Origin: Hanleya hanleyi
Taxonomy: Eukaryota > Mollusca > Polyplacophora > Lepidopleurida > Hanleyidae
Direction: 5' to 3'
Length of the DNA stretch: 64,000 nt
Assembly (NCBI GenBank): GCA_036873755.1
Contig: JAVTVY010037192.1
Location: 98,661-162,660, forward strand
The stretch's first letter is position 1. Every line of letters starts with the position of its first letter. The notes beneath the pieces were generated by a model. The model was not told the DNA's origin and made no database searches. It was given only the letters and a program-made list of their open reading frames with translations. The translations under genes were made by a program, and so were the position numbers. Positions 33,000 to 45,614 of the stretch are shown piece after piece.

Positions 33000-34000
33000 C
33001 TCCCCAGCGGCGCCTAGCAAAGACCCGCGCAAATAATTATAGTGCAAATTTCGAATTGAAAATTGAAGTTATATGATAGATACAAGTCAATGTATGCACA
33101 ATATTGACGCGATACTGCTCTCGGGAGCGGCAATACTTGCCAATATTTTCTATACATTGTCTCATGCCATCATATAACTACGTATATTTAACCACCCCCT
33201 TTGTCTATGGCACGATACATTCCATAAATTAATGATATGATTACTAAAATAATATTAATTTTGTCATAATTCAAAAGGGCTGCGTTGATCATATCGAGAT
33301 CGAATCGCATCATTCTGCGAGATATTCTGTGTTCAGTTCCTTGGAGAGATCCTTCTGATAATGATGACCCCTTGATTATAGAGGTCATTGTTACAGTACT
33401 GCATCCAGAGAATGAACAAGTTTTAGCTACATCAGTAACCACCCGCAATGTATCGTTGTATGTTTAGTGCCGCCGTCAACTATCAATGCTCCCCAATCTT
33501 ATATGTCGTTATGTAGGATCTTACTGATTTCAATTGAATTTGGTGTCCAGAGCGACCCGGTCATGAATATTTAATGCCCTTATGACATCACGGCCGCATT
33601 TTAACTACTTCACTTGCAGACGGGGAGGGGGATAGGTTCACAGTCTCCGCTTTAACCCAAGGTTTATGCCAAGGGCCATTCCATATTTCCACCCAGCATT
33701 ATTGTGCCAAACTGGTGAGAGCGCGGCAACATCAGAAGATACCCCCACAGAGTGGCGTCTGATTCTACTGAGCCAAACAATTAGCCCCTACCATTATGTT
33801 CCCTTCAAAGCACTATGAAAATTTCTCGGGATTGGTTGACACTCGCGTTACTGCAAGCCGGTTAGATCCTACATGCGACATATCTAAATGGGGGAGCAGA
33901 TAGTATTTCATTTAATTAGATTGCGCCAACAATTGCATATTGCATCATCGCCAATTGTTGCTCCATAAATAAAAGCTAATCTCATTTCACCAGATGTGGT
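33000..34000. other. No gene seen; one small hairpin
   Basis: CCAACAATTG and CAATTGTTG form a short inverted pair at ~33926-33962. The opposing ORFs near 33188-33467 show no domain. Confidence 0.4.
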
Positions 34001-34869
34001 AACAGTCGTTTCCGAAACTTCAATACTCTGTTACTTGCCACTGTGAGTGTTTTTGGATAGCTGGTTGATGAATCGTCCGTCTAACGGCTTCCAGACGTAT
34101 TTTTGTGGTCTGCGAATAATAATACTTAATACGCATTAACATCCAAGCTCACGGAAACAAATTCTTCTATTGCTATGCTGCATTATAAATATAATGTGAA
34201 TCCAGAAGTGCTCGTGTTTCACGGAACAACTGCTCTTTAAAGGTCGTCCCGTAATGAGTTTAAACCCTTGATTATATCTTACAACCTTCTAAATAACCTT
34301 TATATGTGAGAGGTCTGATACTGCCATAACATCACCCCGTTTTTAAACTGGAGGGCTGCATCATGGTCATATAGTATGTTTGCCCCTTTGTGGGCGCCTT
34401 ATTTGGCAAATAAATACGATTCTATTCAATATATAGTATATCACGATATACAAGATACAAGAAGCTTTATTTGACGTCGGGTAGTTTTACAGAGAACATA
34501 AGCTCGGAAGGGCTTTTCTTCCGCCAAACAATTTTAGAAAAACAACAATAAATGTATACATAGAAAAAGACCGCATTGTAGGTGTAAAATGAATGGAAAA
34601 GATACACCGTAACATACGTATATTAAAAGGGTTTTTTTATATTAAAAGTTGATTATTGAGAAACTAATGTCTTCATTATTATGGCCTCTTCTCTTCATAT
34701 TAACATATATGTTTATCAAGCAAGCCCGCTTCATGGTAACACAAGAGTCCAAGTCCAAGAGAATGAACAAGCAGGAGATCCGACAATCAGCACTCAGCCA
34801 TCGTCCTTTCTTATATTCTGTTAAACTTACTCAGACCTCATTGAGTTAATAAACATTCAATTTACTTCA

Positions 34870-35070
34870 ATTCCATGATTTTGTTATCGTAAATTTCGTA
34901 TCAGTGACTAGTATTCTGTTACTTATGTGATTTTCTAAACCGCTTCGAGAGTATAGCTTACATGTCACGCTTTGATTTCGAGGGTTCATATAGATACGGT
35001 AATGTCCGATACGGTCGTGATATTGGATTACACGATTTTCATACGGCCCTTGCCAGGAGTTAGACAATGA
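34870..35070 (-). mobile_element. Degenerate Penelope-like 3' fragment
   Basis: TCGTATCAGTGACTAGTATTCT, GATTTTCTAAA, GTCACGCTTTGATTT, GTTCATATAGATAC and CATACGGCCCTTGCC parallel the block at 48185-48335 in the same order at lower identity. An old copy. Confidence 0.5.
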
Positions 35071-35243
35071 CGAAAGACCTCTGGGTTTTTTTTCAGCAAA
35101 CCACGCAGCCAGAAAAATCGTGATGTCCCCTGATCATTTATTGGTGATGACAAAGGGTGATGAGGTCAGTTCATAACCATTTGTTGTTTTAAGGAGTCTG
35201 GACCTCATCATGAAGTAAACGGTGATGCGTGTAGATGTCAGGT

Positions 35244-35297
35244 CATCACCATTTGTTGATGATGACGATGAGGTCGCATCACCAACAAATGGTGATG
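35244..35297. repeat. Perfect 15 bp inverted repeat
   Basis: CATCACCATTTGTTG (35244-35258) pairs perfectly with CAACAAATGGTGATG (35283-35297) across 24 bp. It sits in a GGTGATG-rich stretch (35110-35310). The corresponding part of copy A (~4595-4660) is also rich in CATCACC/GGTGATG. Confidence 0.7.
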
Positions 35298-38200
35298 GCC
35301 ATAACCATATACTGATGGTATGGAATCTAACGATGGCTCATCAAACTCCGTTTTTTGGGGGGGTTTTCCGGTTTTAATTTTTTGCCACTCGGGAAAGCTC
35401 ATTCGAGCGTATAGTTATTAACTACGAGGGGGAATTGACGTTCGCCTCTTGGAATTTATGCCTGAAGCAAGTGAGATGAATATAATGCCTTGGCGTTGCA
35501 TGGAAAAATCCATCAAACGCCGAGAGTAAATATTTTATAACGATTACACTTTAGGGCCTAAGCTCTTCCGGAGTTAAATTTAGTGCCCTCCGTATCATTT
35601 ATTCTTCCAGCAAATATGGAAATGTTTTCTATCCACATTTGATAGAATCTCGTCTCTTAGAAATTCATTGTTTCTCTTCCGTAGCTAGACTTCATTGTTG
35701 GCTAATGTCAAGTAGTCTATGTGTTATTGTACTTTATAACCCATATCGGCCCTTGACACTTCCAATGTCCTTTGTAAAATCTGATTTTAACGACCGTAAA
35801 ACGAAAATATAACGAGACAAGAATGAAAACAGGAAACAAGAATTGAGAGAGGATAATACGTTCGCACTGCAGTTCATGCAGCTGTTTTGAACTATAACTA
35901 GGACAAATGACTCCGACGGGCAAGGGAAAGTTTAGTTAATTTTAATAACTTGTTATAGTTAATTTCCTATGAAAGGACCATCGAGGAAGACGATGCAATA
36001 GGATATGCCGGAGTACAGGAGAAGGTTGTGAATATTAGTTTTTCGCTTACTTCGACCGGGCTGACTTGAAGTAGGTCAGAGTTCTCGTCTGTCATCGACC
36101 TATGAGAGCCCTCGATAGAAATCGCGACATGCCGTGTAATGTTTCGGCATTAGACAATCGGAGCTTCACTTAAGAGGGTACAGATTGCTGAAGAATGTAA
36201 ATTATTTAAATAATATTTATGTTTTCTATGACATTTCTCGTGATTTCTGCTAAATGTGGCATAACAAGCACAGGAACAATAATCTACACAAAATGAAAGG
36301 CTATTATTGACATCTGGAACATCTTTGACCAATGAATACAGACAAAACGAGAAGTAATTTGTCAAATAATATCATTTGTTATTATGTCCGGCTATTTTCC
36401 ATGTTATGCCAAAAAACCTGCAATATAGTCAAACACTTTATTTCACGGAATGTACGGTAGTGTATGAAGCCAATAAATGGTAGCACACAAACAAAAATGA
36501 TGCCCAGAGTAACTTCTTTCAGGCAGCATTGTCCTGTATTGCAAAACGCGTTCCCTTTGGTCCGTGTAGCCTTATACAGTTTAAATTTTTTCGTTTCGTA
36601 AAATCAAAAACTGAAATTTGACGGACAATTTTAAGTTTTCGTTTTTCTTTTTCGGTTTCTCAAAATCAAAATAGCAGAATATCTCCATATTCAGGTAACA
36701 ATATAAGCGCAATATATAAAGGTGGTGGGAAAAGATGCCGGCGTACCGACATGTGTATATGTCTGTGATTGAGCAAGGCAGACTTGCTTCAACTGCTTTC
36801 TAGGTATTCACATTTACTTATAAGTCAAACGAAGATTCGCCTTTACTCACATCTGGCGCTCACAAACCTCTTGAGTTTCCATCTGGAGGATCGTGGGGAC
36901 ATTATATTATCATATCTCCCCAAGTCGTGTATCTAACTGATGCTTATGACCCTTTTAAAGTTGCGCTTAATTAATTTAATTGCCTGTCATGTCTGTCTGC
37001 TTGACATTCCATTCACTAATTGTTCTTTTTCAAGCACTACATAGTATGCGAACTCGCTGAATCGTGGTATGTTCTTCAACGAACCACTATTTTTCTATGT
37101 TTGCATTTTAATACCCATACTAGATCTCGATTTCATTTGGTGGGAGGTTGACTGTTCAATCCAGCCTGAAGGAAATGTTATCTCCAACTAACACCATATT
37201 ACAATCTTACTGTTGACGTTCAAATAGGGTAAAAGCAGTCAGGTGCTAGCAGATGAAGGTATTATCAGAGGCTAAAACTTGCCTTCTTTTCATGACAGAT
37301 TTAACAGAATTGATGTGTCGGTGTATTCTGATAAATCCCCAAGACGGTGTAGATAAATTCGACTCGAATGGTGGTTCGATATTGTTGGATCATCGAACCC
37401 TCCAAGTCGTTGCGGCGCTTGAGGCTTTCTGCGTCAACACAGAGATGTAATCTATTGCCGGGCACGATTACATAGGCACGACGAGGAATGTACACCATGT
37501 TCGTTATTGAGTTACATGTTATCGTTTATTCTTCCAAGAATAACAGAGATCCGTTTTGCGTGTTTGCTGATACGCTTATTGCCAAGCTGGAATCTGTTTG
37601 CTGATAAGGAGATTGCAAAACAGGGAAAGAGCTTTGACGTAATTCAGATTTTGTCTATTTTCTATCCCTGAAGAATTTCGCTTGAGTACCTTGAAAATAA
37701 TACCCCAATAAAAATATCGGGTAAGAGATGAACCAGGATTGGAAAAAAACTTTCATCACCTCTCACGCAGTGAATAAGGAAACCATTTAGAAATACGTCT
37801 TCACACACCAAATCAAGAATTACACGAACTCGCCGTGGCGTAAGGTAATAAAGTTTCTCTTCAAAAGACGGCATCATCTCATAGCTCTATAAATATTTAG
37901 TCTCAAACAAAAGTTCGCCTGTATAGCCATTTCAAATTTCCTTCTCGAATACAAATCCTCTTTTTTAAAACGTATTCAATCATCGCTTGCCATATTTGGA
38001 TCTAAAAAAAATATGTCGTTCAACTATCTTATCTGCTTTTTAAAGCAATGTATCTTTCCGGTGTGAGAGAAACGGTGATGCCACAGATATGACTGTTCGC
38101 TTGATTTCACCCAGCTCAGACACTGTTTTTAACTTGATACGTGAAGATGTCAAACAGTGGGAACTTATATGTGCTGTTGGCTACCAGAGGGTTTGTGATG

Positions 38201-38644
38201 AATAGTGTATAGTCCTCACGACTGTGCGTATCAACACATTTCTGATTGATCGATTCTTCTCTAATTGATATTTGATAGCCAGTAACATTGCTGATGTAAA
38301 ACGAGGAGTAAAACTCAGATCTAGATTCGGTTGCCTTGGACACCCGCCATTCATCTGATCCGTATATCTCCTGTGCTCAAATAACACGTCGCGTCCGACA
38401 TAATTTTGCTCATGCTCATAACCGAAATACGTCGACTGTCAGGACGACTACCGTTTTGACATTTCATTTCCAAAAAGAAGCGTTATAACTATATGTATAT
38501 CATTTTTGGTACTGTGACAAAATTCAACCTATCCGAATCGTTGTTTGTTTTTCGATATAAAGTTATACCTATATCACTGTACAGTCTATTAAAAATTACT
38601 ATATATTCCTCGGAGTTATTTATCTATTTTTTCTTCTTATCCGG

Positions 38645-38736
38645 AAATACACACCAACTGGATTCGACACGAATACAGGGACATAACAAAGTATCAGGAA
38701 CATACAAAATAAAGATATCTATATGGGATACATCAG
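38645..38736 (+). pseudogene. Dead duplicate of the Rnd-like switch I exon
   Basis: Nearly identical to the exon at 11952-12042 and lying in duplication copy B, downstream of the gene's last exon. It is 92 rather than 91 nt because of a one-base insertion, which creates a TAA stop directly after GGGACA. The acceptor dinucleotide is GG instead of AG (TATCCGG against TCTCCAG). The GTGAGT donor is intact. Both lesions and its position say it is not used. Confidence 0.85.
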
Positions 38737-39843
38737 GTGAGTTAAAGGCATTAAACGTATCCGAAAGAAGAATTTATCCAGTTTAATTTCCGAAATAGCA
38801 CAACCATACACCCTCCTCGCCTCCCCTTGGCTAGTGGTTTCGGAAATTAAGGCCATGAGGTCTTGTATAACAGACGAGTCTGTCGGTGTCCTACAAGCCT
38901 CCGAAACAAGCGTTATCAAGAAGATGAATGGGCAGTCTTCCGTGTGTGGGTTTAACGTTAAACAATTTCTCGTATCTGATATACATTTGACGGTGGCAGA
39001 CGACCCCACAGCTTCCGGTGGACACAACTGATGGGTATAGAGTTGGATTCTTAAGCCACTCCCAAGGATATATATAGTAAAATTTAATGAACATTACTAA
39101 ATTTAATAAACATTCGAAGAAACCAAAGTAGCATCTGATAGCACGGAAGTAATCCGTCATTTATCACGATCTTTGAAATAAACTGTAAATGAAATGTGTG
39201 ACATCCGCAAATCAGTGTTTAACGGGATATTTTCGCACACTGTCGAGCCTCTATCCTTAGTTTACTATAATTTATAATACAGATACGCGTATGGCTTCAA
39301 TAATCTAGTGGTTCATATCATTGAGGCCGATCATTCAAATCTTTATCAAAATGGTGAAGCGTTTACCGTGTGATGTGAAAATTTCAAAATTCTATAGCTG
39401 TTTGTGTCATCTACTTATCTGTCAAGTTGAATCGTGAACCTTGCAGAAAGTTTCTCCCGGCATGATGAGATATACCCATGTTGAACAAATAGCCAGGTTT
39501 TAAGGGTACTTGCGAACATTTTTGTAACCTGGAATCTAATCATATCAAAATTAGATTAGGGTACATGGCATTTACTGTCAGGTGATCGCTTTATAACTGA
39601 AGAAGCCAAATCCCGCAGTGAATGAAATGGCTTTCTTGGTCCGTATACAATATGGGCGAGATTTTCTTAGATATGATTGTAGAAGTTCAGTAGATATGTT
39701 CAGCTAATCATATCGTAGTTTGTTATAGTGCTGAACGCGTCGTAAAGTCTAACTCACTCACCCAGTAGACATTGAGATATTTCGTTATCCATATCACGAT
39801 ACTGCAATATGATTATTGGTGGGTGTACGGCTCAAAATTATTT

Positions 39844-39999
39844 AAGGATTGACTGTGATTTTTTTTACGTTCATTGGGATATGAACTTAAAAACCGCTGT
39901 GCAAACTGTATGATTCCGCGTAGCGGATCATACAAAGTTTGCACAGCGGTTTTTAAGTTCATACCCCAATGAACGTAAAAAAAATCACAGTCAATCCTT
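39844..39999. mobile_element. 156 bp near-perfect hairpin (foldback MITE)
   Basis: The left arm AAGGATTGACTGTGATTTTT ... GCTGTGCAAACTGTATGATTCCGC and the right arm GCGGATCATACAAAGTTTGC ... AATCACAGTCAATCCTT pair over ~75 bp around a GTA loop (39920-39922), with only a few mismatches or indels. The high identity suggests a young or structure-constrained sequence. It begins exactly where duplication copy B ends. Confidence 0.88.
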
Positions 40000-41050
40000 A
40001 TAATTAAATTAATCAAACAAAACTAATCCAATAAGAGAAGAAATTGAACGTGAAACGAACGAATTATTCGGTTTAATTCTTGTAACAGTACAAAACACTG
40101 TGCGTATAAATAGTCAACAAAGTTCGTAACTCCTAGCAACGTCTCAGTGCACGCGCACGTCACTCGGTCGGCGTAGCGCGGTTCAAACAGTTTTCAGCTT
40201 GGCAGTTTGTTGCACATTGTGTATGGAGCCATTGGAGGGAAACTTCTCAGTCAGGGATAATTATTGAGGTCAGGAAAACTGAAACACACAAGAAATTCTG
40301 CGAAGGAAGAATGAGATATGAAACCATGCAGAAGAGGAGAAATTGCTCGAGTTGAGTTGACCTTGCCGGGAATATTCCATTCAGAGCCGACTGATCAACC
40401 GACTGGGCGATGCATTTTCTTGCTGTTTTACCGCGCCCCGGGTAGGCATACGGAGGACGATTTCACTGATCAATGTGTTGTTCTGAGCTGGGGAACATTC
40501 TCTGTCGCAGTTTATAACGGAACTTTCTTCCTTTCGGTGTCCGCTCAGATCAATAATGTGACGAAACTCTGCATCATTCATCGCCTGTACCCGTCACACG
40601 TGGACCGTAATCGAGGGAGTGTGCTGTGTTGTGTTCGAGCGGACGCATAAATTTGTGTGATATTCTTTCACAGATTTCGAAGTGTATACAGTTCTGGTGA
40701 ACCGATTGCAGTCTTTATGAACAGCGATTGAACGATGATGTTGCACTCGTAGGCCACCTAACAGGTTTTGTGGAATCAACATTCTGTAACACTCCCCCCC
40801 CCCTTGACTGGAGGGATTTTATCGGACATCTGCAGTACGGAACGATATTTGTTGCATACATCTGCTTATCGTGGCAGTCCGTATAGTTTGTAAATTTTTG
40901 TGTTTGGTTTCGTGAGAGAGGACGACATATTCCCTTTGGTTTTCATCAGTGCAAAACTCCCCCGCCCCCGACCCGCACCACAACAGTGAAAGCCGGTGGA
41001 TCGGTAACGAATGAAATATGAATGGAATATCTTACCAAACTCTCAGGTAG
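40000..41050 (+). other. CpG-rich region, possible 5' exon or promoter; ORF of unknown status
   Basis: Holds an ORF of 110 codons at 40318-40650 beginning MKPCRRGEIARVELTLPGIF. It has no recognised domain and no obvious donor at its end. The base composition differs from the AT-rich flanks. It could be the 5' untranslated exon of a gene beyond reach, or unrelated. Confidence 0.3.
40105..40113 (+). promoter_or_regulatory. Candidate TATA box in a CpG-rich stretch
   Basis: TATAAATAG is followed about 35 bp later by TCTCAGTGCA, an Inr-like context. The next kilobase is richer in CG dinucleotides than its surroundings. No transcript start can be proved from sequence. Confidence 0.3.
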
Positions 41051-42289
41051 GATGTGGGTTTCAGGAGTTCACCGGGTGTGATAATTTCTTTATAATGATT
41101 TGTGATAAAAGTGGGTAAGCGAAAACCTATAATAATGTCAAAATCTCGTTCAAGGTCACGGACATGTCGATTTATTGCTGATCAGCTGATTTCCAGGACA
41201 GACAGACATTATCTCGGCTGTTTTCTCTTCGAAATTCTTGTAAATTCTCAATACAAATAAATATTTAAAGTGACTCTTTCCAGTTGGTTTTAGAGTTTTC
41301 TGTTGGCATTATTTGAGCAATATTATGCACTAAAATCTGGATCGATTTACATTATGTCCAGTGATTCAGTGTTATTTATAGCAAAAAAAGTAGTGCAGTT
41401 GTGGGCGTGGCATATCATATTTTTAGATTCATTGAAGCTGGGACGAGCACGGACCATCAGCGGTACCAGTACCGTTTCAAGGCCCTGATGACACTTCAGA
41501 TAAACTCTCTCAATCGTCCATGTGTCAGCCACAGGTTTGCAAAGTCTTATCTAATGTGGACACTAGTTCCACACTGTCAGATCTCAAACAGTACTCCAAG
41601 CTGTAAATACCCTTAGTAAATTCTAACGGTGGAATATGCCAGTCCAAAAGTCCATAAAACTTACATATGACCGTAGATTTAATGCTTGAAATCGATAATG
41701 CATATATATACACCATCAGTTCAATAAGAATACAGTTTCCTGGAAATCAGATTTATTACTAGTTAAATGGCAATATAACTAGTATCAAATTTCCTTACAA
41801 TATTGTCTCAATATCATGTTATCTTGTTGTTGACTGTACTGTATAGTACAGATACTGGAATATTTATCCTACAAATAAATTTAATAGTAGGAGTCTCCTA
41901 TAATATACTCCATAAGTTCTACATATTACCAACGGATTGATGCATAAAATAGATCTTGCGTTGTCTGCAACAATTAAAAGAGAATGTAATTATGTAAATT
42001 TACGTCGAGAGAAAAATGTTTACTTCTTTTCATTGTTAATTCAGTTGATGTTACGTATCCTATTATCGTATTGATCCATGCAGCTTCTAGTTAATATTGA
42101 GTTATTGATCATATGACTCAAATGATAATTAGTACGTACATATATCCGCTAAACTGAACCGCCTAAAATGAATCTGTTGATCAAATGCATTGAATTTGAT
42201 TCTGTAGTGTTGATTCTGTGGCCTCTTTTGATAGCACTTTAAAAGTTGTTTTGTCCATGTACTTTACTCTTGTGTACTTAGCTAGAAAA
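41051..42289. other. No gene seen
   Basis: AT-rich DNA with short overlapping ORFs on both strands and no domain or repeat family recognised. Confidence 0.4.
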
Positions 42290-42790
42290 TAACTTATTAT
42301 ATATGCGACCTCACATCCCTTTCACCTCGTGGAATGCAGCTGGCCTTATGACGAAGCTAGAGGACAGTGACTTTCTTTCCGCTGTGACAAATTTTGATAT
42401 GTTTAGTGTAGTAGAGTCATGGCATACAAACTGTCAATCTGATGAACTGGATATCCCTGGTTTTGAGAACTTTAATATGTGTAGAGCTGACAAGGTGTCC
42501 AAAGGCGGTATAGCCTTTTATTTTAAGTCTGCTTTAAAGAAATTGGTTACCCTTGTCAAGAAAACTGAATTTGTTCTCTGGGTGAAAGTTTAGTCAGTCT
42601 CTATTTGGTTTAGATAAAGATTTGTTATTGAGCACAGTTTATGTACCCCCAACAAATTCGACCTACTGGAACAATAGAGTCTGCAACCCTTACCATGACA
42701 TTTCATAGTGGATAATGTCACTCTGTGGGGAAAGCTATCTTATGTGGTGATTTTACTGCAAGAGCTGCCAATCTAAAATATTACATCTCA
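42290..42790 (+). pseudogene. LINE endonuclease (EEP/APE-type) remnant
   Basis: The open part 42303-42593 encodes TSWNAAGLMTKL, then VVESWHT and GGIAFYF, the order of an APE-type endonuclease from a non-LTR retrotransposon (N near the start, the ES/ET-W motif, then a G-rich strand). After a stop the frame continues as LLLSTVYVPPTNSTYWNN and, after frame slips, an LCGDFTARA-like segment (~42755). No reverse transcriptase follows. A nuclease that would nick target DNA, now inactive. Confidence 0.75.
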
Positions 42791-42812
42791 TCAGATCCCT
42801 TACTGTCCAGAA

Positions 42813-43210
42813 GTATCACACTTCACGTGAAGTGTGCCTAGAAGTGCATCTGAAGAGTACACTGAAAAGGCACTTCAACAACAGAGAAAAATACTGGCAC
42901 ATTTCATAGGTACTTCATTAGAAAAAGGCAGTAGCCAAGGCGCTTCTCAAAGACACTTCATTGGCTTTGTCAATTTCATAGCAAAAAACGAGGGACTTCA
43001 GAGACACTTCTGAGACTTGGTTATTGATCGGCATAATCCAAGGTACTCCTCAAAGACACTTCATGGACTTTGTCAGTTATTCAGCAAAACTTGGGGGACT
43101 TCAGGGACACTTCTGAGACTTGGTTATTGTTCGGCATAATCTAAGGTACTCCTCAAAGACACTTCTTGGACTTTGTCAGTTGTATAGCATAACTTGGGAG
43201 ACTTCCCCTT
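42813..43210 (+). repeat. ~103 bp tandem units and a 20 bp palindrome
   Basis: CACACTTCACGTGAAGTGTG (42817-42836) is a perfect palindrome. Three units follow with CAAAGACACTTCATGGACTT, GGGACTTCAGGGACACTTCT and GAGACTTGGTTATTG. TCGGCATAATC recurs at 43028 and 43131. Possibly the body of a non-autonomous DNA element. Confidence 0.7.
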
Positions 43211-43214
43211 GAAC

Positions 43215-45064
43215 AAATATCTTATAGGATCCTATAAGATTTTAAAAAATCATATGAGATTCAATTCAATAGGATTTCTAGATTACTGAAATTTTCTCAC
43301 AAACTGTTACAGTAACATAACATTATAACATCATATAACATTATTGTAGTTGTAGAAATACATGTATACAAGTTTCAATGATCTTAATTAGCTCTGGGAA
43401 TATCCCAGCTTAAAGTTGTCTGATTTGATTTCACTCAGTGACATCAAATTTCATTTCCATGAAACCACTAAATATCAGATTTGTACTTCACAGTTCAAAA
43501 TGGCTACAACCGTGTAAAATAATCACATGTGATTATACTGACATATATTACTCAGAAGTGTGAACACTTTTTTTTATCTTTGACAGTTATCTGTACCATG
43601 GGTTTCCATTGAATAAAATAACTATATTTATAATATTCACATATTAGTGTTATCAAAATAGTATCATATTAGATAAGAATTCAGATTTTATAATCAGTCC
43701 AAATCCATGATTTTATAGTAAAATTGGACAAAATGGGAAAGTATTTTTAAAAGAATCAGTTCTAACATAATGTCAGCAACAAAAAATGTCCATTAAAGAA
43801 TACTTTATATTATCCTGTTCATTATTATCAATTGTTTAAATATAATATAATTTCTGTTTCTGATAGTCTTTTTCCTCTGAAATGTCTCATCAAAATGGGT
43901 GGAGTTATCTGCCCTTGAAAATTTAATTGACCACCAGGGGCGCCACCATCAACAACAACAAATATGGCTGACCTCAAGCAAGTGCAAAAAATCAGGTGGA
44001 TTTGTTCATGTTAAGTTAGAAGTATGGAGGTTTGAAGAACTGTATTGCATATGGTGATGAGTGCAGCTAGTGATATGGTAAGTAAATTATAAATATAACT
44101 ATAATTTATCTTTTTTCCATAACTTAATAACAAAAGAACTGAGCTGAACAGTGGGAGACCCACCATGAGTATCAACTATTATTATCAACAAGTTGGCATA
44201 TTAAAAAAATTGATATTGGCCTCAATAAATATTGCTATATGGACTGGTTGTAAAAATGTACTTCATCTTATAATTGCAGTCAAATTTAATGGGTCATATA
44301 GCATGGCTTTCACAAAGACATATCCATATCTCTGTCTCAATATCACTTTCAGATCTACCCAGGTTCATCAAGGCAGTGTGGATTAATTGCCATTGTCATG
44401 ATTGTGTGAATTGTCAGTTTGGAAACCCCAGGTTTGGGGACCTCATATGAAGATTGGCATGCACCCCTGGAGGAAATCCCCTGAGGGTGAGATATTTTTA
44501 TCACAAAACTGCTTGTATACTTTCTGTTCATATCAAAACAGGGGGATTTAACTGGTTGGGGGGATGGTAGCTCTAAATAAATTGTCTTGTTGTTTTGAAC
44601 TGTTTATTGATTGATAAAATTTATTGATGTTTGTTTCTTCCAGAAGATTAGAGAATATTTCCATACCAAATTTTTGACAAAATAGTAAACAAATATTTTT
44701 TTAAATATAATGATAATAAAATGTTAGCATAACCTATTTTTAGCTGTAATCAGAAAAAAGTATAATCAACTATGATTAGACTTTCATTCATTATAACAGG
44801 ATATATTTTCCTTGTCTATTGATTGCACTATACATATACCAAAGCTAAGGATCTTCACACACTTCAATTGTACATTTCTACCCACATCTTGAGAAATGAG
44901 AACATTTTATTTAAAAAATTTTAAGAATTTATAGTTAATAAGCATTTATTTGTTATTTGAAAACCTGTATGAAGATTTAGTTGAACCAGAAATTAACAAA
45001 GACAAATTATAAAAATTCACATGATTGTTTCACTTCAATTCTAAATCCTTCTTACATTGTATAC
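43215..45064. other. AT-rich, no gene seen
   Basis: A short ATG-led stretch at ~43963 (MADLKQVQKIR) in a decent start context soon hits a stop and lacks a clear donor. The 73-codon ORF at 44165 shows no domain. Confidence 0.4.
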
Positions 45065-45069
45065 TTTAA

Positions 45070-45560
45070 CCCTATCTGGCCTGGGCGATTTGGGGTGTAT
45101 CGCAGTCTGGGGCGGAAAGTGCCCCCTATATATTTTCTCTACCACTATGGCTAGAGCGCTGAAACTTAGCACACAGTATCTTTGATTCAAGCTCTACCGG
45201 AACATGTACAAAAATCCAAGATGGCCACCATGATTACGTCACAGTGACATCATCATCTCGGAAGCCATTTTTCGCTCTTTTTGGGGTCGATTTTCCGAAA
45301 TTTTTATTTTTCCGATTTTGCTCTAAAAAAATCAAATAAAATATAGAATAATTAGTTTTGCATAAATAAAATACTTTCAAGGCCTTATAGGCAAGGAAAA
45401 TGTGAAGAAATGGAGCGAAAAGATTGAAAAAAACACTACTTTCGCGGATACCACATGGCCGCCATTTTGAATTTACCCATGATCCTCTACTCGGGGGTAT
45501 ATGAAAATAGGCTCATTAATATTCGTCCCAGATTGAAGTATGAACTGAAAAATTTAGTAC
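45070..45560 (-). mobile_element. piggyBac-like MITE, second copy
   Basis: Inverted relative to 23827-24386. TTAA (45066-45069) precedes CCCTATCTGGCCTGGGCGAT, then TTGGGGTGTATCGCAG. GATGGCCACCATGATTACGT, the CACAGTGACATCATC stretch and CCGCCATTTTGAATTTACCC also match. The far end is eroded; no second TTAA terminus is clear. The CRE of copy 1 is mutated here (TGACATCA). Confidence 0.72.
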
Positions 45561-45614
45561 TAATCAGCCAATCAAAGCGCTGGATTTACGAACAATACGG
45601 GGGGAATTTAATTA

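Larger units (their letters stand above)
34000..39840 (+). repeat. Segmental duplication copy B (~5.8 kb)
   Basis: The shorter partner of 3730-13540. Homology starts near the TTTCCGAAACTTCAATACTC stretch at about 34010 and stops at about 39840, just before a long hairpin. It lies downstream of the GTPase stop codon, so the gene's intron/exon segment was copied past its own 3' end. It lacks the foldback, the pearl-like element and the SINE/LINE tails of copy A. It has its own insertion, a degenerate Penelope-like fragment near 34870-35070. No intact gene is seen. Confidence 0.85.

Noticed and set aside
38645..38736. A second functional Rnd-like gene
   Set aside because: Acceptor AG is lost, a frameshift creates a stop, and no downstream exons follow in the right order.
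40318..40650. 110-codon ORF as a protein-coding gene
   Set aside because: No domain, no clear splice donor and no second copy for comparison; reported only as part of a CpG-rich region.
43963..43996. Start of a host gene (ATGGCTGACCTC)
   Set aside because: Only about 11 codons before a weak donor-like GTGGAT and no matching downstream exon.
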